Source: Candidatus Jordarchaeum madagascarense
Lineage (GTDB): Archaea > Asgardarchaeota > Jordiarchaeia > Jordiarchaeales > Jordiarchaeaceae
NCBI GenBank assembly: GCA_019056875.1
Contig: DXJA01000461.1
Coordinates: 1 to 6,054 of the forward strand
Direction: 5' to 3'
DNA: 6,054 nucleotides
Shown here: piece after piece, positions 1-5,315 of the stretch
Layout: each line of letters begins with the position of its first letter
Numbering within the stretch: position 1 is the stretch's first letter
Position numbers and translations under genes: made by a program
Notes under the pieces: model-generated
What the model saw: the letters and a program-made list of their open reading frames with translations, nothing else
What the model was told of the DNA's origin: nothing
Database searches by the model: none

Positions 1-1
1 A

Positions 2-133
2 ATTTCAGAATGTTACTCTACCTCTCCTTTCAATCTTCAACGAGCAATGTCTGGTAAAGAACCAATTTCGCAAGATTTCCTTTTTAATGCCTTAAGGAGC
101 AAGTTAAAAAGTGGAATATTTTTGCAAGTATGA
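2..133 (+). CDS. Possible 3' end of an unrecognised gene, cut by the left edge
   Basis: A plus-strand frame is open from the first full codon of the window to a TGA at 131-133, giving 43 residues that end in ALRSKLKSGIFLQV. The residues are mixed polar and hydrophobic, as in the C-terminal part of a soluble protein, and I recognise no family. If real, it is the tail of a gene starting left of the window and converging on the methyltransferase, with about 50 bp between the two stop codons. The doubt is that 43 open codons can occur by chance, and one minus-strand frame is also open over much of the same stretch. A possible internal ATG lies at 47-49. Confidence 0.3.
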   Translation: MSECYSTSPFNLQRAMSGKEPISQDFLFNALRSKLKSGIFLQV

Positions 134-183
134 TTAAAATAATTTTTGATAAAATTAAGTGTAAAGGTATCATTCCTAATGCT

Positions 184-1803
184 CTAATTTCGAAGGATTA
201 ATATTTCTTCATTCAGAGGAATTTCGTGTATTGTACTGCCTCTCACTCTAAAGAGTTCTATCTGTGAAAAAGAATAACCGATGTCCTCTGCAAGCTGTTG
301 AAGTATTTTTCCAACTGGAATTAAGACTTGTTTGTAGGTTTGATCCCCTACAACTAATAAAGCATGAGCGTCAGGCTTTAGGACTTTCTTGAATTCTAAT
401 AAAGATAAATACATATCTCCAAAATATTCACGGATCATTCTAGGATAATCCCATCCCCATTTCTTGTTACTTAAAGCACTAGCAATCTTGTCGGATACTT
501 CTTGGACTGATTCAAAATTTTTCACGTATTTCTCGCTATCGCTATCTTTGTAGATTAATTTTGTGCTGCCTTTTACCATCTTCCTTTTTATATCTTGAAC
601 ATCTTGAAGATTTTTTATGTAGCCTAAAAGAAATAATTCCAATCTTGTTTGGCGTGTATATTCCAAGTCATTTGGATAAGGTGGCGAAGTTATGATAAAA
701 TCAATAGAATCCTCTTTTATGAAATTTGAGGATAACCGACAATCTTCGTTATAGACTTTAGTCTTACCAAAAGTTTTTCTAATCTTCTTAAGCAATACCA
801 AGTCTTCAATAATTATTTTTACTTTATGAAGGAACGCATCATAGAAGTCTGGTCTACTTCTAAAAGGATAGAAAGAAGTTCCAGGACAAAATGAAACATT
901 TGAGGATTCTACTGCCGATTCAATTAATGCTAGCTTGAGTAGATCCTTGACTGGGGAATCAGATATTTCATCTATTTCTTCTTTAATAAATGCAACTTCA
1001 TTTTGCTGCTTAGGCTTCAACCATTGGTGCAACTCTATGTAATCCATAAATTCCGTGAATTCTGTCTTTAACCTTATTTCTTCTAATAAAGGTATAGCTG
1101 CTTTTAATCTACTAACTAATCTAGAACCCTCTTCCTCAAATTTTAAAATATCAATATTCCATGTAGTTTTTACCCTTGAAACAAACGATGCTACGGGGTT
1201 TACATCTATACCTACTGTATCAATTCCTAATAGATTCGAAGTTATTAAAGTAGTTCCGCTTCCCGAAAATGGGTCTAATACAATTTGCCCTTCTTTTATT
1301 GCGTATTCACTAAGTTTATTGAAGATAAGAGAGGGCGGGAAATCCTCTAGGAAAGTGTACCACCTATGTATTCTATTCTCATTACTAATCTTTTTAATCA
1401 TGCTTTCTTGGTTTTCTCCCCACAGACTAAGAGTAAGTTGATGTTGAGGATTTACATTTATATTTTCTTTAATTTTTATTTTATTTTTGATATCTTCATA
1501 GCTTGTATAATTATGAATAGTCATTAATGGATCTATTAAAGATTTAATAACTTTCATCGCCTCTGGTCTGATTTCATAATTAGAATCTAATCCATTATAA
1601 TTTAAAAATCCTTTTTTTACAAGTGCTTGAAGTGTTATGTAAAGCATCCTTTCCGTTTCAAATCCTATAGTTTCTTTAATTTCTTTTGCCGAAGGATAAG
1701 TTTTAGTGAAAAAGTACTTTGACGAAATGAGCGAGAGAGCCAAATATTGCCGGAATGTAAGTTTACTTAATATAATTGGTTTATATTCATTTTTTAAAGG
1801 CAT
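184..1803 (-). CDS. DNA methyltransferase (N4-cytosine/N6-adenine type) with N-terminal winged-helix-like region
   Basis: This 539-residue protein should transfer a methyl group from S-adenosylmethionine to an exocyclic amino group in DNA. Residues 15-80 look like a winged helix (predicted helices followed by LVKKGFLNYN). Motif X-like sequence lies near 146-168 (HRWYTFLEDFPP). Motif I, the SAM-binding DPFSGSGTT, is at 177-185, followed by the acidic GIDVNP at 198-203. The catalytic motif IV TSPPY is at 372-376. The roughly 190 residues between I and IV are largely helical and could hold target recognition, giving the X-I-TRD-IV order of the alpha class. The S in SPPY favours N4-cytosine over N6-adenine, but that is inference. 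The ATG at 1803-1801 has no strong Shine-Dalgarno; a TATA-like element about 30 bp upstream suggests a nearly leaderless mRNA. No intact restriction gene adjoins it; a possible relic lies upstream on the same strand. The gene is much more AT-rich than the metabolic genes at 2612-4521, which fits acquisition by transfer. Its target sequence cannot be read from here. Confidence 0.9.
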   Translation of the reverse strand: MPLKNEYKPIILSKLTFRQYLALSLISSKYFFTKTYPSAKEIKETIGFETERMLYITLQALVKKGFLNYNGLDSNYEIRPEAMKVIKSLIDPLMTIHNYTSYEDIKNKIKIKENINVNPQHQLTLSLWGENQESMIKKISNENRIHRWYTFLEDFPPSLIFNKLSEYAIKEGQIVLDPFSGSGTTLITSNLLGIDTVGIDVNPVASFVSRVKTTWNIDILKFEEEGSRLVSRLKAAIPLLEEIRLKTEFTEFMDYIELHQWLKPKQQNEVAFIKEEIDEISDSPVKDLLKLALIESAVESSNVSFCPGTSFYPFRSRPDFYDAFLHKVKIIIEDLVLLKKIRKTFGKTKVYNEDCRLSSNFIKEDSIDFIITSPPYPNDLEYTRQTRLELFLLGYIKNLQDVQDIKRKMVKGSTKLIYKDSDSEKYVKNFESVQEVSDKIASALSNKKWGWDYPRMIREYFGDMYLSLLEFKKVLKPDAHALLVVGDQTYKQVLIPVGKILQQLAEDIGYSFSQIELFRVRGSTIHEIPLNEEILILRN

Positions 1804-1831
1804 TGTATTTTCTTCCCGCAGTTTAATCTCA

Positions 1832-1839
1832 TTTTAAAG
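1832..1839 (-). promoter_or_regulatory. Candidate TATA box for the methyltransferase
   Basis: On the minus strand this reads CTTTAAAA, centred about 33 bp before the methyltransferase ATG. Archaeal transcription usually starts 25-27 bp downstream of the TATA centre, which would leave a leader of only a few bases and agrees with the lack of a clear Shine-Dalgarno. The flanking BRE is not convincing and the region is AT-rich, so chance resemblance is possible. Confidence 0.35.
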
Positions 1840-2148
1840 GAGTTAATAAAAAATATTTCTCAGACCGAATGATGATACTAATTACAATTTCTGGATTGGG
1901 TCCTCCCATTTCATTCTTTCAAACTTTTATTGATGTACATTTGATAATTAATGAGATTTAACCTTTTTGCGTTTTTGATATTTACATAACAACAAATCTA
2001 AGAAAATATTGTTAATTAAATATTTAAGGGTAACATATATTATATTCTTGGCTATTAGCAAAATAAGTGAAAAGCGAATAGTTACTGCTCAAGGTTGTCC
2101 ATAAGAATTTTATGAACTCTGGTTTTCATCGAAGAAATATAAATCAGA

Positions 2149-2265
2149 ATGGATTTTCCTCAATTCAAAAAATCATCTTTGAGAAAATACCAAAGAATCC
2201 ATCAAAAAAATTGCATACAATTCTTAAATACTCGCCCAATAGATAACCAACCTAACAATACATAA
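2149..2265 (+). CDS. Possible small protein of 38 residues, unrecognised
   Basis: An ATG at 2149 opens a frame that ends with TAA at 2263-2265. The product starts MDFPQFKKSSLRKYQRIHQK and is basic and polar, with no membrane segment and no cysteine pair. No clear Shine-Dalgarno lies before the ATG, and an in-frame stop sits a few codons upstream. A weak TATA-like stretch (near 2105-2113) lies about 40 bp upstream. I recognise no family. In such AT-rich DNA a frame of this length can arise by chance; it is listed because the composition is protein-like and the stretch is otherwise empty. Confidence 0.2.
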   Translation: MDFPQFKKSSLRKYQRIHQKNCIQFLNTRPIDNQPNNT

Positions 2266-2281
2266 CCCTATTAAGCAAAGG

Positions 2282-2347
2282 TTAGTATATTTGACTCAAC
2301 CTCATCTTTGAAGTTAAAAACTCTTGTAGTTCTTCAAAGTTCATCAT
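2282..2347 (-). pseudogene. Possible N-terminal relic of an HNH-type restriction endonuclease
   Basis: On the minus strand an AGAGGT Shine-Dalgarno (2360-2355) precedes tandem ATG codons at 2347 and 2344. The frame encodes NFEELQEFLTSKMRLSQIY and then TAA; past the stop the same frame continues PLLNRVM. From memory, a family of HNH endonucleases, some fused to HIT domains, begins with a short acidic helix followed by KMRMSHIYQPVM. The match continues across the stop, with TAA where CAA (Gln) would be expected. No HNH motif or other later part of the family is recognisable in the 480 bp before the methyltransferase, so the rest would be deleted or eroded. It lies in the right place and orientation for the partner of that methylase. 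The alternatives are a chance match or an unrelated 21-residue peptide. Confidence 0.4.
2306..2339. repeat. Bulged hairpin (inverted repeat)
   Basis: The arms CTTTGAAG (2306-2313) and CTTCAAAG (2332-2339) pair perfectly over 8 bp. Inside them AACT (2319-2322) pairs with AGTT (2328-2331) around the 5-nt loop CTTGT. The second arm is continuous over 12 nt while the first carries a 5-nt bulge, TTAAA. No T-run follows directly on either strand, so it does not look like an intrinsic terminator. It falls within the possible endonuclease relic and may be a by-product of that coding sequence. Confidence 0.45.
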
Positions 2348-2521
2348 ATCTTATACCTCTTATATAACTTTGAATTGCGTCTTGAATGCTAACAAACCTT
2401 TTCTCAAAAACCATCTTCCCCTCATAGTTAATTATGAGTAAAAATAGCTTTTAAAATTATACTATCTTATCAATACCTATTCCTCAAAAAAACAACAACC
2501 TATCTGTCAAAATAAAAATAG

Positions 2522-2537
2522 CGGAAACCTTTTAAAT
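2522..2537 (+). promoter_or_regulatory. Archaeal BRE/TATA promoter of the aldolase gene
   Basis: A purine-rich BRE-like CGGAAACC (2522-2529) directly precedes TTTTAAAT (2530-2537), the classical archaeal arrangement. Counting 25-27 bp from the TATA centre puts the transcription start near 2559, leaving a leader of about 50 nt before the ATG at 2612. I see no convincing operator palindrome around it. It probably drives the aldolase and, by read-through, the dehydrogenase. Confidence 0.6.
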
Positions 2538-2611
2538 GTCCTCAAGAAAATAGATTTGATATGTTCCAAGCAAAACAAAATTCACAAAAAATGAGATAGG
2601 TGATTTTAAAA

Positions 2612-3409
2612 ATGGATTGGGGAATGAAAAACAGACTATCACGAATAATAAACCCAAAAACCGGACACACCGTCATGCTAGCAGTAGATCATCCGTACTT
2701 TCAGGGAGCGATTGAGGGCTTGGTTTCCCCGCGGGAGACGATTTGGCCTTTGCTTCCTTATGCTGATGCTTTGATGATTGCTCGGGGTATGCTTCGTAAC
2801 ACTATGGATGCTGGTATGGAGACGCCGGTGATACTTAGGGTGTCTGGTGGAATCAGCATACTGAAGGAAGACTTGTCCGATGAGGAAATTACTACTTCGG
2901 TTAGGGAAGCGATTCGGCTTAACGCTAGCGCGGTGGCTCTCTCCGTATATGTGGGTTCGCCGCATGAGAAGCAAACACTGGTGAATCTGTCAAATCTGGT
3001 TAATGAGTGTGAAGAGTATGGTATGCCGGTGCTTGCGGTTACCGCGGTGGGCAGGGAGATGGCTCGCGATGCACGATATCTCGGCTTGGCCAGCCGTATC
3101 GCCGCCGAACTCGGAGCACACATAGTGAAAACCTATTACTGCGAGGGCTTCGAAAAAGTGGTAGAAGGATGTCCAGTCCCCGTAGTTATTGCGGGCGGCA
3201 AAAAAATACCAGAACAAGAATCATTAAAAATGGCTTACGATGCTCTCCAAGCAGGAGCAGTGGGTCTTGACTATGGAAGAAATGTGTTTCAGAGTCCAGA
3301 TTCTGTGGCTATGATTCGGTCTCTTCGTGCGGTTGTTCAGGAGAATTATACTGCTGATGAGGCTCTTGAGCTGTTCAACAGTCTTAAGGGTGAGAAGAAG
3401 AAGGATTAG
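2612..3409 (+). CDS. Class I aldolase/thiolase of the DeoC/LsrF superfamily (LsrF-like)
   Basis: This 265-residue TIM-barrel enzyme closely resembles E. coli LsrF, the 3-hydroxy-5-phosphonooxypentane-2,4-dione thiolase of autoinducer-2 breakdown. Shared stretches, compared from memory, include DWGM..RLSRI.NPKTG near the start, DH.YFQG, RIAAE.GA.I.KTYY and the phosphate loop GCPVP.VIAGGKK. The Schiff-base lysine should be K173 in VKTYY; AGG at 194-196 and GRN at 222-224 should bind substrate phosphate. DHPYFQG has Pro where LsrF has Gly. The ATG at 2612 is preferred to the in-frame GTG at 2600 because a GGTGAT Shine-Dalgarno (2599-2604) sits 7 nt before it and because DWGM aligns with LsrF. 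No lsrK, lsrG or transporter gene is visible, so the substrate may instead be a phosphorylated sugar or keto compound. It lies 83 nt upstream of a dehydrogenase and probably forms an operon with it. Codon style changes twice within the gene (see findings). Confidence 0.88.
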   Translation: MDWGMKNRLSRIINPKTGHTVMLAVDHPYFQGAIEGLVSPRETIWPLLPYADALMIARGMLRNTMDAGMETPVILRVSGGISILKEDLSDEEITTSVREAIRLNASAVALSVYVGSPHEKQTLVNLSNLVNECEEYGMPVLAVTAVGREMARDARYLGLASRIAAELGAHIVKTYYCEGFEKVVEGCPVPVVIAGGKKIPEQESLKMAYDALQAGAVGLDYGRNVFQSPDSVAMIRSLRAVVQENYTADEALELFNSLKGEKKKD

Positions 3410-3420
3410 TGCGGCGGTTG

Positions 3421-3455
3421 TCTTTAATTTTTTAATGTCTAATATTTTCTTTTTG
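3421..3455 (+). terminator. T-rich stretch after the aldolase; partial terminator and/or internal promoter
   Basis: Just after the aldolase stop the plus strand carries T6 at 3428-3433 and a run of T broken by one C at 3445-3454, as archaeal transcription ends often do. The first part also reads TTTAATTTTTTAAT, which could serve as a TATA element for the dehydrogenase. The sequence alone cannot separate the two roles. Confidence 0.35.
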
Positions 3456-3492
3456 TGATTTGGCTTGGTTGGTGTCTGTGTGGGGTTTTGTT

Positions 3493-4521
3493 ATGCGTGT
3501 TGCTATGTATTATAATAATAGTGATGTTCGTCTTGAGGAGTTGCCGAAGCCCAAGATTGGTCCGGGTGAGGTTCTGGTTAGGGCGATGGCTTGTGGTATT
3601 TGTGGCAGTGATGTTATGGAGTGGTACCGGATTAAGAAGGCTCCCCGCGTTTTGGGTCATGAGATGACTGGGGAGTTTATTGAAATCGGTGCGGGTGTAA
3701 AAAATTATAAGGTCGGAGACAGGGCTTTTGTTTCGCATCATGTTCCTTGTAATACTTGTCGCTACTGTTTGACTGGTTTTCATACGGCGTGTGAGACTTT
3801 GCATACTACGAATTTTGATCCGGGGGGTTTTGCGGAGTTTGTTCGGGTGCCTCCGTTGCAGGTGGATCGGGGTATCTACTTGTTGCCGGATGATATGAGT
3901 TATGAGGTTGGGACTTTTATTGAGCCGTTGGCGTGTTGTATTCGGGGTCAGAGGCAGGCTAGGGTTAGGCCGGGTGACACGGTTTTCGTTATTGGGAGTG
4001 GTATTTCTGGGATTTTGCATATTATGCTGGCTCGCAATCTTGGTGCCGGAATGATTATCGGGTCTGATATTAGTAAGTATCGTCTTGACGCTGCGAAGAG
4101 GTTTGGTGCGAATGCGGTTATAGACGCTAGGGATGGGGATGTTCAGGAGAGGCTGCGGGAGGTTAATGATGGTCGGCTTGCGGATAGGGTGTTTGTTTGT
4201 ACGGGTGCGGTTCAGGCTTCGGAGACTGCTTTGAAGTGTGTTGATCGGGGTGGTACGATTCTGTTTTTTGCGGTGCCTGAGCCAACTATTAATATTCCGG
4301 TGAACTTTAACGAGATGTGGCGGAACGAGATCACTTTGACCACTTCGTATGGTGCGAGTCCGGTGGATCTTACTACTTCGCTTGAGCTTCTTCGTGCTGG
4401 TAATTTGAATGTTGAGGATATGGTTACGCATCGTTTCGGTTTGGCGGAGGCGGGTGAAGGCTTCAAGCTTGTCGCAAAGGCTGAAGATTCTCTAAAGGTG
4501 ATTATTGAGCCTTGCCGCTAG
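3493..4521 (+). CDS. Zinc-dependent medium-chain alcohol/polyol dehydrogenase
   Basis: This 342-residue cytosolic enzyme should oxidise an alcohol or polyol, or reduce the matching carbonyl, using NAD(H). The GroES-like domain carries the catalytic zinc set: C37 in GICGSD, H57 and E58 in GHE, and E144 in IEPLAC. The structural zinc cysteines are all present at C86, C89, C92 and C100. The Rossmann fold has GSGISG at 168-173, and D192 after the second strand favours NAD over NADP. Length and motif order are normal for the sorbitol/threonine dehydrogenase branch. The ATG at 3493 is chosen because MRVAMYYNNSDVRLEELPKP matches the usual family start; the frame is open further upstream only through TTG/GTG codons and the upstream residues are not family-like. 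The Shine-Dalgarno is weak (GGGG ending 8 nt before). It follows the LsrF-like gene by 83 nt, which suggests sequential steps of one pathway. Third codon positions are strongly biased to T and G. The substrate is unknown. Confidence 0.92.
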   Translation: MRVAMYYNNSDVRLEELPKPKIGPGEVLVRAMACGICGSDVMEWYRIKKAPRVLGHEMTGEFIEIGAGVKNYKVGDRAFVSHHVPCNTCRYCLTGFHTACETLHTTNFDPGGFAEFVRVPPLQVDRGIYLLPDDMSYEVGTFIEPLACCIRGQRQARVRPGDTVFVIGSGISGILHIMLARNLGAGMIIGSDISKYRLDAAKRFGANAVIDARDGDVQERLREVNDGRLADRVFVCTGAVQASETALKCVDRGGTILFFAVPEPTINIPVNFNEMWRNEITLTTSYGASPVDLTTSLELLRAGNLNVEDMVTHRFGLAEAGEGFKLVAKAEDSLKVIIEPCR

Positions 4522-4534
4522 TTTATCTTTTTTT
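4522..4534 (+). terminator. Oligo-T terminator after the dehydrogenase
   Basis: The dehydrogenase stop TAG (4519-4521) is followed at once by a T-rich stretch containing T7 at 4528-4534, and further T-rich sequence reaches 4550. No hairpin is needed for archaeal termination, which commonly occurs at such runs. Confidence 0.5.
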
Positions 4535-4550
4535 GTTATGGTGTTGTTTT

Positions 4551-4606
4551 AGGAGATTTGAGTGAAAAGAGGGCGGTCAAGTACACTCTGTGAGTCGGTG
4601 TATTAG
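4551..4606 (+). other. Shine-Dalgarno with a very short frame; possible stump of a third gene
   Basis: AGGAG (4551-4555) stands 6 nt before a GTG at 4562, a good initiation geometry, but the frame ends after 14 codons (VKRGRSSTLCESVY) at the TAG at 4604-4606, touching the end of the convergent PIN gene. A TTG at 4558 gives only 11 codons. It could be the stump of a further operon gene lost when the toxin-antitoxin pair arrived, or a chance match. Confidence 0.2.
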
Positions 4607-4979
4607 AGGAACAAAATTTCCACATCTTTTATTTTCTCGAAGTTTTTGTCCATCGTAACCAGTTTCAAACCGTAGTGTTTGGCTGTTGAGTATTGATAGG
4701 CGTCGTCAAAATCCAGTTTCAGGTTTTTGCTGGTTTTTGTTATTTTTCCATAAAATTTTATTGGTAATGTTATAAGTTTGAGGTTAGGTAGGATGTCGTC
4801 AATAAATTTCTGAAAAATGTCCTTCTTATTGTATCTGAATAAGATTACGCCAATTGAGTGTAGAGAAAAATCTGTTATGTTGAGATTTCCAATATTGCTG
4901 TTTAAAAACTCCTGCAGCTTTCTTCCTTGTTTTGATTTAGGAGTATTTCTAAAAATAGATTGGCATCTACTAAGAACAC
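4603..4979 (-). pseudogene. PIN-domain (VapC-like) toxin with a one-base frameshift
   Basis: PIN toxins are metal-dependent ribonucleases held inactive by their antitoxin. The reading starts at GTG 4979-4977, whose first G is the last base of the antitoxin stop, and gives MFLVDANLFLEILLNQNK EE with the first catalytic Asp at residue 5, then hits TAA at 4904-4902. The remainder is in the neighbouring frame: LQEFLNSN, DFSLHSIG, then LDFDDAYQY and TMDKNF with the later catalytic acids. Adding one A to the run in GAAGAAAG (about 4917-4924) gives EEKLQEFL and joins the parts into a 125-residue protein, the usual PIN length. The long frame beginning at 5013 reads out of frame through the antitoxin end and is not the true N-terminus. 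As sequenced, the toxin would be inactive, unless the missing base is a sequencing error or is corrected by slippage. Confidence 0.85.
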
Positions 4980-5188
4980 TATCGCCACTCCGAAGCCTTG
5001 TGTTGCAACTCAACAGAGGTGAATTCTCCTCTTAACTCTGATAAGCCCCCTTTCCAGTCGAATTTGAATTTTTTTGGAGCATCTTTGTTTTTATGCTTCG
5101 TTAGTAGGAACTCCACGTAGTTTAAAACTTCCTTTCTCAAATCGTCGGGTAGCTCGCGAATTTTCTCTTCAATCTCTTTTTCGTACAT
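4979..5188 (-). CDS. VapB-like antitoxin of the DUF2281 type
   Basis: This 69-residue protein should bind and neutralise the adjacent PIN toxin, and such antitoxins may also repress their own operon. Residues 1-35 form a charged helical segment (IEEKIRELPDDLRKEVLNYV) typical of DUF2281. The C-terminal part, with the ending YTSVELQHKAxEWR known in the family, appears here as FTSVELQHKASEWR at 56-69 and should be the toxin-binding tail. The ATG at 5188 is the only start that gives the usual length; a weak GAAGAG lies just upstream. The stop TAG (4981-4979) overlaps the toxin GTG by one base, giving tight translational coupling. This gene is intact although the toxin frame is broken. It is more AT-rich than the metabolic genes, in line with a mobile accessory module. 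Confidence 0.85.
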   Translation of the reverse strand: MYEKEIEEKIRELPDDLRKEVLNYVEFLLTKHKNKDAPKKFKFDWKGGLSELRGEFTSVELQHKASEWR

Positions 5189-5212
5189 AACTCTTCGCCA
5201 ATTTTTATTCCA

Positions 5213-5220
5213 TATATGAA
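5213..5220 (-). promoter_or_regulatory. Candidate TATA box for the antitoxin-toxin pair
   Basis: CATATATG (its own reverse complement) is centred about 28 bp before the antitoxin ATG, which predicts a nearly leaderless transcript. It also forms a short palindrome that could serve as an operator for autorepression. A second TATA-like stretch on the minus strand, CTTAAATC near 5233-5240, is the alternative. Confidence 0.3.
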
Positions 5221-5223
5221 TTC

Positions 5224-5230
5224 AAAAAAA
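5224..5230 (-). terminator. T7 terminator after the zinc-ribbon gene
   Basis: The minus strand reads seven T in a row here. This is 86 bp beyond the annotated stop of the zinc-ribbon gene (5318-5316), but only 5 bp beyond the TAA at 5238-5236 that ends the possible frameshifted tail. That fits better if the tail belongs to the gene. Confidence 0.45.
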
Positions 5231-5315
5231 TTGATTTAAGCCTTCTTACTAGCTGTTTCTTTTCGTTGTCCTTGCTGTGCTGGGGTTTGGTTTCCTGTTT
5301 TTATGGTTTCTTTGA

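Larger units (their letters stand above)
1840..2520. other. AT-rich intergenic stretch without an intact large gene
   Basis: No long frame is open on either strand here. The stretch holds a possible 38-codon plus-strand frame (2149-2265), a possible restriction-endonuclease relic (2282-2347, minus) and a bulged hairpin (2306-2339). I see no tRNA, no insertion-sequence ends, no regularly spaced repeats and no complete C/D-box RNA. Its composition matches the methyltransferase more than the aldolase, so the two probably form one low-GC segment. Confidence 0.6.

Noticed and set aside
1055..1441. Plus-strand 128-codon frame inside the methyltransferase
   Set aside because: It is the complement of clearly coding sequence carrying motif I and its surroundings, with no ribosome-binding site or recognisable product.
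1869..1935. Possible C/D-box RNA from ATGATGA at 1869
   Set aside because: No CUGA D box follows at a suitable distance and no terminal stem is visible; the ATGATGA at 2347-2341 on the minus strand likewise lacks a D box.
1804..2599. CRISPR array, tRNA or insertion-sequence ends in the long gap
   Set aside because: No spaced direct repeats, cloverleaf or paired terminal repeats with target duplication were found by eye.
2600..2611. GTG at 2600 as the aldolase start
   Set aside because: The GTG overlaps the GGTGAT Shine-Dalgarno that is well placed for the ATG at 2612, and the family begins with DWGM just after that ATG.
3439..4431. Long minus-strand frame of 330 codons opposite the dehydrogenase
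   Set aside because: Its product is dominated by R, T, N, H and P, as expected for the complement of a G/T-biased gene. The plus strand there encodes a complete dehydrogenase with all zinc and NAD motifs.
4982..5013. N-terminal extension of the PIN toxin from the ATG at 5013
   Set aside because: This part reads the antitoxin's C-terminal codons out of frame and lacks the PIN start; the true start MFLVDAN lies at 4979 in another frame.
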